Shown here in pieces: positions 6,281 through 9,929 of a stretch of DNA of 9,929 bases (position 1 is its first letter; each line of letters opens with the position of its first letter). The notes beneath the pieces were generated by a model. The model was given only the letters and a program-made list of their open reading frames with translations. It was not told where the DNA came from and ran no database searches. This DNA comes from an uncultured Oscillospiraceae bacterium. Its GTDB lineage: Bacteria > Bacillota_A > Clostridia > Oscillospirales > Oscillospiraceae. The stretch covers positions 1 through 9,929 of the forward strand of contig CAJUAW010000109.1 in assembly GCA_910584605.1 (NCBI GenBank), written 5' to 3'. The translations under genes were made by a program, and so were the position numbers.

Positions 6281-6309
6281 ATTGTACCCGTTTTTGCCGG
6301 GAAAGTCTA
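6281..6309 (-). promoter_or_regulatory. Promoter for the rhomboid-like gene
   Basis: On the minus strand TAGACT (6309-6304, four of six consensus bases) is followed by a 17-base spacer and TACAAT (6286-6281). Predicted transcription start is near 6274, about 28 bases before the TTG start. Confidence 0.7.
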
Positions 6310-6355
6310 CAGCTAAAGTGTGAACAAATTGTGGCGGCTCCCTGGAAAATGCCTC

Positions 6356-6384
6356 TTTCCCTCGCCTGAAAAATGTGCTAAGAT
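6356..6384 (+). promoter_or_regulatory. Probable extended -10 promoter for the ahcY-greA unit
   Basis: TGCTAAGAT (6376-6384) is an extended -10 element. The hexamer 17 bases upstream (TTTCCC, 6356-6361) is a poor -35 box. The predicted leader of about 50 bases carries a small hairpin, CCCAT/ATGGG (6403-6407, 6412-6416, loop ACAA). It is too short for any SAH or SAM riboswitch I know. Confidence 0.6.
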
Positions 6385-6439
6385 AGGGCTGACACCGAAT
6401 TCCCCATACAAATGGGAGCACCAAACAGGGAGGAATACC

Positions 6440-7684
6440 ATGAGCATCGTCAAAGATATGTCTCTGGCCCCGTCGGGCCATCAGAAGATCCAGTGGGTGC
6501 GGGACTTTATGCCCGCCCTGTCCGGCATTGAGGAGCGGTTCCGCCGGGAGAAGCCCTTCGCCGGGCTGACCATCGCCGTATCCGTCCACCTGGAGGCCAA
6601 GACCGCCAATCTGGGGCTGGTCCTCCGGGAGGGGGGCGCGGAGGTCCATCTCACCGGCTGCAACCCCCTGTCCACCCAGGACGACGTGGCCGCCGCGGTG
6701 GCTGACTCCGGGGTGGCCACCTACGGGGTCCACGGGGTGAGCATGGAGGAGTATGAGAACCTCCTTGTCGAGACCCTGAAGTGCCGCCCCCACCTGATTG
6801 TGGACGACGGCGGCGACCTGATCAATCTGCTGGGAGGCAAGTGCGCCCAGTACGGCGACCGCCTGATCGGCGGCTGTGAGGAGACCACCACCGGCATCCA
6901 CCGCCTCTACGCACGCCAGCGGGAGGGCATTCTGCCCTGTCCCATGATGGCCGTCAACGACGCCAAGGCCAAGCACTACTACGACAACAAGTACGGCACC
7001 GGCCAGTCCACCTGGGACGCCATCATGCACACCACCAACCTGATCGTGGCGGGCAAGACCGTGGTTGTCGCGGGCTACGGCTGGTGCGGCAAGGGTATCG
7101 CCATGCGGGCCAAGGGGATGGGAGCCAATGTGGTGGTCACCGAGGTGGACCCCTTCAAGGCCCTGGACGCCACCATGGAGAACTTCCGGGTGATGTCCAT
7201 GGACGAGGCCGCCAAAATCGGCGACATCTTCGTCACCGCCACCGGCTGCAAGGACGTGATCGTGGAGCGGCACTTCAAGATGATGAAGAACAACGCCGTG
7301 CTGTGCAACTCGGGCCACTTCGACTGCGAGGTGGACGTAGCCGCCCTGCAGACCATAGCGGCCGAGACCTTCCCCCGCCGCCAGAATATCGAGGGCTTCC
7401 GCCTGCCCGACGGCCGGGTGCTCAACGTGCTGGCCGAGGGCCGTCTGGTCAACCTGGCCGGGGGCAACGGCCACCCGGCGGAGATCATGGACATGTCCTT
7501 CGCCGTCCAGGCCCTGTCCCTGGAGTGGCTGGCCAAGCACCGGGAGGGACTGGAAAAGAAGGTCTACCTCGTCCCCGACGAGATCGACGACCAGATCGCC
7601 CGGGTGAAGCTGGCCGCTATGGGGTTGTCCATCGACGCCCTTACCCAGGAGCAGAAGGCATATCTGGCGGGGTGGGAAGGGTAA
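6440..7684 (+). CDS. ahcY: Adenosylhomocysteinase, archaeal-type (S-adenosyl- or S-inosylhomocysteine hydrolase)
   Basis: Cytosolic NAD-dependent hydrolase of the SAH hydrolase family, 414 residues. It splits S-adenosylhomocysteine (or S-inosylhomocysteine) to homocysteine plus nucleoside, relieving product inhibition of methyltransferases. Active-site positions known from human AHCY are all present: H50 (HLEAKTANL), the DDGGDL acid near 122-123, EETTTG near 147-152, VNDAKAKHYYDN with K178 and D182, HF near 278, GHFD near 292, and H345 in GNGHP. The NAD site is GYGWCGKG (212-219) with acidic E235. Phrases such as CNPLSTQDD, YGTGQS and EIMDMSF are typical of the archaeal/Thermotoga subgroup. 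The human active-site Cys195 position is Thr here. The C-terminus stops at YLAGWEG, lacking the Lys/Tyr tail of the eukaryotic type; this fits the subgroup rather than truncation. Start ATG at 6440 has AGGGAGG six bases upstream; the longer open frame begins before the promoter. greA follows after one base. Confidence 0.93.
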   Translation: MSIVKDMSLAPSGHQKIQWVRDFMPALSGIEERFRREKPFAGLTIAVSVHLEAKTANLGLVLREGGAEVHLTGCNPLSTQDDVAAAVADSGVATYGVHGVSMEEYENLLVETLKCRPHLIVDDGGDLINLLGGKCAQYGDRLIGGCEETTTGIHRLYARQREGILPCPMMAVNDAKAKHYYDNKYGTGQSTWDAIMHTTNLIVAGKTVVVAGYGWCGKGIAMRAKGMGANVVVTEVDPFKALDATMENFRVMSMDEAAKIGDIFVTATGCKDVIVERHFKMMKNNAVLCNSGHFDCEVDVAALQTIAAETFPRRQNIEGFRLPDGRVLNVLAEGRLVNLAGGNGHPAEIMDMSFAVQALSLEWLAKHREGLEKKVYLVPDEIDDQIARVKLAAMGLSIDALTQEQKAYLAGWEG

Positions 7685-7685
7685 C

Positions 7686-8189
7686 ATGCACAACGAACTG
7701 ACCAGAACCGACATCAAAAAGATGCAGGAGGAGCTGGACTACCGGCGCATCACCCTCCGTCCCCAGCTGCTGGAGGAGGTCAAGGTGGCCCGGGGCTTCG
7801 GTGACCTGAGCGAGAACTTTGAGTACAAGGCGGCCAAGCAGGAGAAAAACAAAAACGAGAGCCGCATCCGCTATCTGGAAAACATGATCCGGACCGCCAA
7901 GGTCATTGACGGCCGCTCCGCTGCCGGCGAAGTGGGCCTGTATGACAAGGTGACCATCTGGCTGGAGGAGGACCAGGAGGAGGAGACCTGGCAGGTGGTG
8001 ACCACCGTCCGGCAGGACGTGCTCAACGGCCTGATCAGCAAGGAGAGTCCCATGGGTTCCGCCCTGCTGGGAAAGAAGGTGGGGGAGCGGTTTTACGTCC
8101 AGGTCAACAAGGAATACGGCTACTACGCGGTGGTCCGCTCCATCGAAAAGGGGCAGGATGACGGCTCTGCCGGGTTGAACAGCTTCTGA
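7686..8189 (+). CDS. greA: Transcription elongation factor GreA/GreB family
   Basis: Binds the RNA polymerase secondary channel and stimulates cleavage of backtracked transcripts. The 167-residue protein (E. coli GreA 158) has the N-terminal coiled-coil hairpin (about 1-75). At its tip is ARGFGDLSENFEY (35-47), whose D40 and E43 are the acidic residues that hold the catalytic magnesium. The C-terminal FKBP-like domain (about 80-156) includes SPMGSALLGKKVGERF (121-136), the usual 'SP.G.AL.G...G' signature. A short Gly/Ser-rich tail (about 157-167) is extra. The start lies one base after the ahcY stop, with GGGAAGGG just upstream inside the ahcY 3' end, so the two are co-transcribed and probably translationally linked. 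The tip has Phe (NFEY) where many GreA proteins have Ala. This may be a second Gre-type paralogue rather than the main GreA; the window cannot decide that. Confidence 0.92.
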   Translation: MHNELTRTDIKKMQEELDYRRITLRPQLLEEVKVARGFGDLSENFEYKAAKQEKNKNESRIRYLENMIRTAKVIDGRSAAGEVGLYDKVTIWLEEDQEEETWQVVTTVRQDVLNGLISKESPMGSALLGKKVGERFYVQVNKEYGYYAVVRSIEKGQDDGSAGLNSF

Positions 8190-8212
8190 CCTTTTTGAGG
8201 GAATTGCAAGAA

Positions 8213-8247
8213 AAAACGTGGCGATGAGCCTTCCGTCTCCACGTTTT
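8213..8247 (+). terminator. Probable intrinsic terminator after greA
   Basis: Nine-bp perfect arms AAAACGTGG (8213-8221) and CCACGTTTT (8239-8247) around a 17-base loop that can pair partly (GAT with GTC). It lies about 24 bases after the greA stop. The T run is short and itself part of the stem, so efficiency is uncertain. Confidence 0.6.
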
Positions 8248-8289
8248 CTCCAAATGGCAAGATTTGCAGATTTTAGGCTCATTTATGCG

Positions 8290-8318
8290 GAGACCTGCGT
8301 CCGTTGATATGCTATGAT
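8290..8318 (+). promoter_or_regulatory. Probable extended -10 promoter for hbd
   Basis: TGCTATGAT (8310-8318) is an extended -10 element. The hexamer 17 bases upstream, GAGACC (8290-8295), keeps only the central GAC of the -35 consensus. The predicted leader of about 63 bases contains a weak CCCGC/GCGGG hairpin near 8334-8353. I see no Rex-type TTGTTAA...TTAACAA operator. Confidence 0.6.
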
Positions 8319-8388
8319 AGGCCCAGTTGAACCCCGCAGCTGGAAGGGCGGGACAAAAAGAAACAGGAATGAAAAGGAGTATGCAAAT

Positions 8389-9294
8389 ATGGCGATTCAG
8401 AATATTTTTGTCGTAGGCGCCGGTCTGATGGGCAGCGGCATCGCTCAGAATGCGGTCACCAGCGGTTACAGCGTTACCCTCAACGATCAGCGGCAGGAGG
8501 CCCTGGACCGGGCCAGGGCCAACATCGAAAAGGCCCTGAACCGGGAGGTGGAGAAGGGCCGCATGTCCGCGGAGGACCGGGACGCCGCTCTGGCCCGCCT
8601 GGTCTTTGACGCCACCCTGGAGGGCGCGAAGAACGCCGACCTGGTGATCGAGGCCATCATCGAGAACCTGCAGGCCAAGCAGGCGGTCTTCGCCTCCCTG
8701 GAGAACATCTGCCCTGCTCACACCATCTTCGCCTCCAACACCTCCTCCATCTCCCTCACCGCCCTGGCCGCCGCCACCAAGCGGCCCTCCCAGGTCGTGG
8801 GCATGCACTTTTTCTCCCCCGTGCCCCGGATGAAGCTGTGCGAGGTCATCTTCGGCCTGCTCACCACCCAGGAGGTGCTGGCCGCCGTGAAGGAGGTGGG
8901 CGAGAAGATGGGCAAGACCCTGATCCAGGCCGACGACAAGCCCGGATTCATCGTCAACCGCGCCCTGCTGCCCATGCTCAACGAGGCCTGCGTCATCGTG
9001 GGCTCCTACATCGGCTCGGTGGAGGAGATGGACAACGGCATGAAGCTGGGCTGCAACCACCCCATGGGTCCCCTGGAGCTGGCCGACATGATCGGCCTGG
9101 ACATCCTCCTGGACGTGATGACCACCATGGAGAAGGAGATCGGCTCCAAGTACGCCCCCTCCCTGCTGCTGCGCAAGCTGGTGGTGTCCGGCTTCCTGGG
9201 CCGGAAGAGCGGCGCCGGCTTCTATACCTACGAAAACGGCAAGAAGATGGGCGTCAACCCTGTCCTCACCCACTTCCAGAGCCTGGCACGATAA
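8389..9294 (+). CDS. hbd: 3-Hydroxybutyryl-CoA dehydrogenase
   Basis: Cytosolic NAD(P)H-dependent reductase of acetoacetyl-CoA to 3-hydroxybutyryl-CoA in butyrate synthesis, or the reverse in fatty-acid oxidation. The product is 301 residues; clostridial Hbd is about 282. The N-terminal Rossmann fold has VGAGLMGSG (9-17) with acidic D33 ending strand 2. The catalytic set is visible: SNTSS (116-120), H140 in GMHFFSPVPRMKL, E152 in CEVI, and N190 in KPGFIVNRALLPMLNEA. The C-terminal dimerisation domain has NHPMGPLELADMIGLD (223-238) and ends GRKSGAGFYTYENGK. Start ATG at 8389 has AAGGAG nine bases upstream; the 25 codons preceding it in frame begin inside the promoter and are not protein-like. 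It stands alone between its own promoter and terminator, with no thiolase, crotonase, bcd or etf genes beside it as in the classic butyrate operon. The extra ~20 residues are spread over the C-terminal half. Confidence 0.94.
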   Translation: MAIQNIFVVGAGLMGSGIAQNAVTSGYSVTLNDQRQEALDRARANIEKALNREVEKGRMSAEDRDAALARLVFDATLEGAKNADLVIEAIIENLQAKQAVFASLENICPAHTIFASNTSSISLTALAAATKRPSQVVGMHFFSPVPRMKLCEVIFGLLTTQEVLAAVKEVGEKMGKTLIQADDKPGFIVNRALLPMLNEACVIVGSYIGSVEEMDNGMKLGCNHPMGPLELADMIGLDILLDVMTTMEKEIGSKYAPSLLLRKLVVSGFLGRKSGAGFYTYENGKKMGVNPVLTHFQSLAR

Positions 9295-9305
9295 ACTGCA
9301 CAGAC

Positions 9306-9335
9306 CGGGACCGCCCCAGGGCGGCCCCGATTTTT
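9306..9335 (+). terminator. Intrinsic terminator after hbd
   Basis: Hairpin CGGG-A-CCGCC / GGCGG-C-CCCG (arms 9306-9315 and 9320-9329) with one A-C mismatch and a 4-base loop, followed by ATTTTTCTTT. It lies 12 bases after the hbd stop. Confidence 0.85.
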
Positions 9336-9363
9336 CTTTGCTGTAAATAAATTCAAGCAAACG

Positions 9364-9394
9364 GACGATTTTCCAGATTATTAGTGAAATCGTC
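9364..9394. repeat. Inverted repeat upstream of galE (possible operator)
   Basis: GACGATTT (9364-9371) and AAATCGTC (9387-9394) are perfect 8-bp arms separated by 15 bases. The dyad ends just before the presumed -35 position of the galE promoter. It could be a repressor or activator site, or a weak second hairpin after hbd because a T-rich stretch follows. Function not established. Confidence 0.5.
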
Positions 9395-9396
9395 TA

Positions 9397-9425
9397 TTTT
9401 AATTTTGTGGTCCAGGCGCTACAAT
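9397..9425 (+). promoter_or_regulatory. Possible promoter for galE
   Basis: A good -10 box TACAAT (9420-9425) lies about 50 bases before the ATG. The hexamer 17 bases upstream (TTTTAA, 9397-9402) is a weak -35 box, consistent with an activator-dependent or weak promoter. Confidence 0.5.
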
Positions 9426-9474
9426 AGGGATACCAGACAATCTGCATCACTATTTATATAAAGGAGCGGTTTTT

Positions 9475-9929
9475 ATGTCCATTCTTGTCTGCGGCGGCGC
9501 GGGCTATATCGGCAGCCATACCTGCGTGGAGCTGATCAGCTCGGGCTATGACATTATCGTGGCCGATAACCTGTACAACGCCAGCGAGGAGGCCCTCCGC
9601 CGGGTGGAGAAGATCACCGGGAAGCAGGTCCCCTTCATCAAGGCCGAGCTGTGCAGCGAGACTGAGGTGGAGGCCCTCTTCGCCCAGCACCCCGGCATCG
9701 ACGCGGTGATCCACTTCGCCGGGCTGAAGGCCGTGGGCGAGAGCGTGTCCAAGCCTCTGGAGTATTACTCCAACAACCTGATCAGCACCCTCTACCTGCT
9801 GCAGGCCATGCGCCGCCACGGGGTGAAGAACTTCGTCTTCTCCTCCTCCGCCACGGTGTACGGCGACCCCGCCTCCGTCCCCATCCGGGAGGACTTCCCC
9901 ACCGGCGGCACCACCAACCCCTACGGCAC
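9475..9929 (+). CDS. galE: UDP-glucose 4-epimerase, N-terminal part; 3' end outside window
   Basis: Short-chain dehydrogenase/reductase-type epimerase that interconverts UDP-galactose and UDP-glucose (Leloir pathway and sugar-nucleotide supply). 151 complete codons are visible before the window edge. The NAD-binding glycine motif is GGAGYIGS (7-14), with acidic D31 and N32 after strand 2. HFAGLKAVGESV (80-91) and FSSSATVYGD (122-131) follow, the latter carrying the active-site serine. NPYG (148-151) reaches the catalytic tyrosine Y150; the lysine of the YxxxK pair lies just beyond the edge. Start ATG at 9475 is supported by AAGGAG with an 8-base spacer, and the motif spacing matches E. coli GalE. 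It is preceded by its own promoter region. A lacZ-type gene sits at the other end of the window, but the two are in separate units. Confidence 0.95.
   Translation, partial: MSILVCGGAGYIGSHTCVELISSGYDIIVADNLYNASEEALRRVEKITGKQVPFIKAELCSETEVEALFAQHPGIDAVIHFAGLKAVGESVSKPLEYYSNNLISTLYLLQAMRRHGVKNFVFSSSATVYGDPASVPIREDFPTGGTTNPYG

Noticed and set aside
6385..6439. Possible SAH or SAM riboswitch in the ahcY leader
   Set aside because: The leader is only about 50 bases and shows just one 5-bp hairpin; none of the conserved riboswitch cores I know can be traced.
6242..7717. Very long minus-strand frame (491 residues) opposite ahcY
   Set aside because: His/Gly/Leu/Val-rich antisense shadow of a strongly conserved enzyme, with no ribosome site and no recognisable domain.
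8104..9360. Long minus-strand frame opposite hbd
   Set aside because: It runs through the hbd terminator and is low-complexity; hbd is clearly coding on the plus strand.
1..9929. CRISPR array, transposon, tRNA or toxin-antitoxin pair
   Set aside because: No regularly spaced repeats, terminal inverted repeats with a transposase, cloverleaf, or paired small genes could be found on either strand.

Overview
The window is an ordinary-looking, gene-dense piece of a GC-rich bacterial chromosome. It holds ten protein genes: two partial ones at the edges and eight complete ones. Strong AAGGAGG-type ribosome sites, sigma-A-type promoters, short intrinsic terminators, a TrkA/TrkH potassium system, a stand-alone 3-hydroxybutyryl-CoA dehydrogenase and Gram-positive-style uridine phosphorylase motifs point to a GC-rich, fermentative member of the Clostridia. 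An Oscillospiraceae-type butyrate producer such as the Flavonifractor/Lawsonibacter group is my inference from gene content, not from any search. I see no mobile element, CRISPR array, tRNA or rRNA. No gene-free stretch exceeds 300 bases; the longest is about 279 bases (4221-4499) and holds two divergent promoters.

Layout. The left edge carries the 3' end of a lacZ-type beta-galactosidase (plus strand). It ends at a symmetric terminator that also serves the convergent trkA-trkH pair. On the minus strand lie, in transcription order, an unrecognised membrane-anchored secreted protein (3507-4220), a hairpin terminator, trkA (2061-3449) and trkH (628-2064). trkA and trkH overlap by four bases. 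A divergent promoter pair at about 4277-4467 drives the anchored protein leftward and a uridine phosphorylase (4500-5273) rightward. The phosphorylase ends at another symmetric terminator shared with a convergent minus-strand gene (5322-6245), which encodes a rhomboid-fold membrane protein lacking the catalytic residues and carrying a Cys/His tail. A second divergent promoter region (6246-6439) leads rightward into an archaeal-type adenosylhomocysteinase and greA, one base apart. Next come hbd (3-hydroxybutyryl-CoA dehydrogenase) with its own promoter and terminator, and finally the start of galE (UDP-glucose 4-epimerase), cut by the window edge.

How the genes fit together. TrkA and TrkH form one potassium uptake system. 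lacZ and galE both belong to lactose/galactose use, but they lie about 9 kb apart in separate transcription units. Adenosylhomocysteinase (methyl cycle), uridine phosphorylase (nucleoside salvage), GreA (transcript cleavage) and Hbd (butyrate pathway) are housekeeping or central-metabolism functions. No single new multi-gene system is evident. The most unusual item is the rhomboid pseudoprotease with a zinc-finger-like tail. Next is the unknown secreted protein upstream of trkAH, separated from it by a hairpin with no clear trkA promoter behind it.
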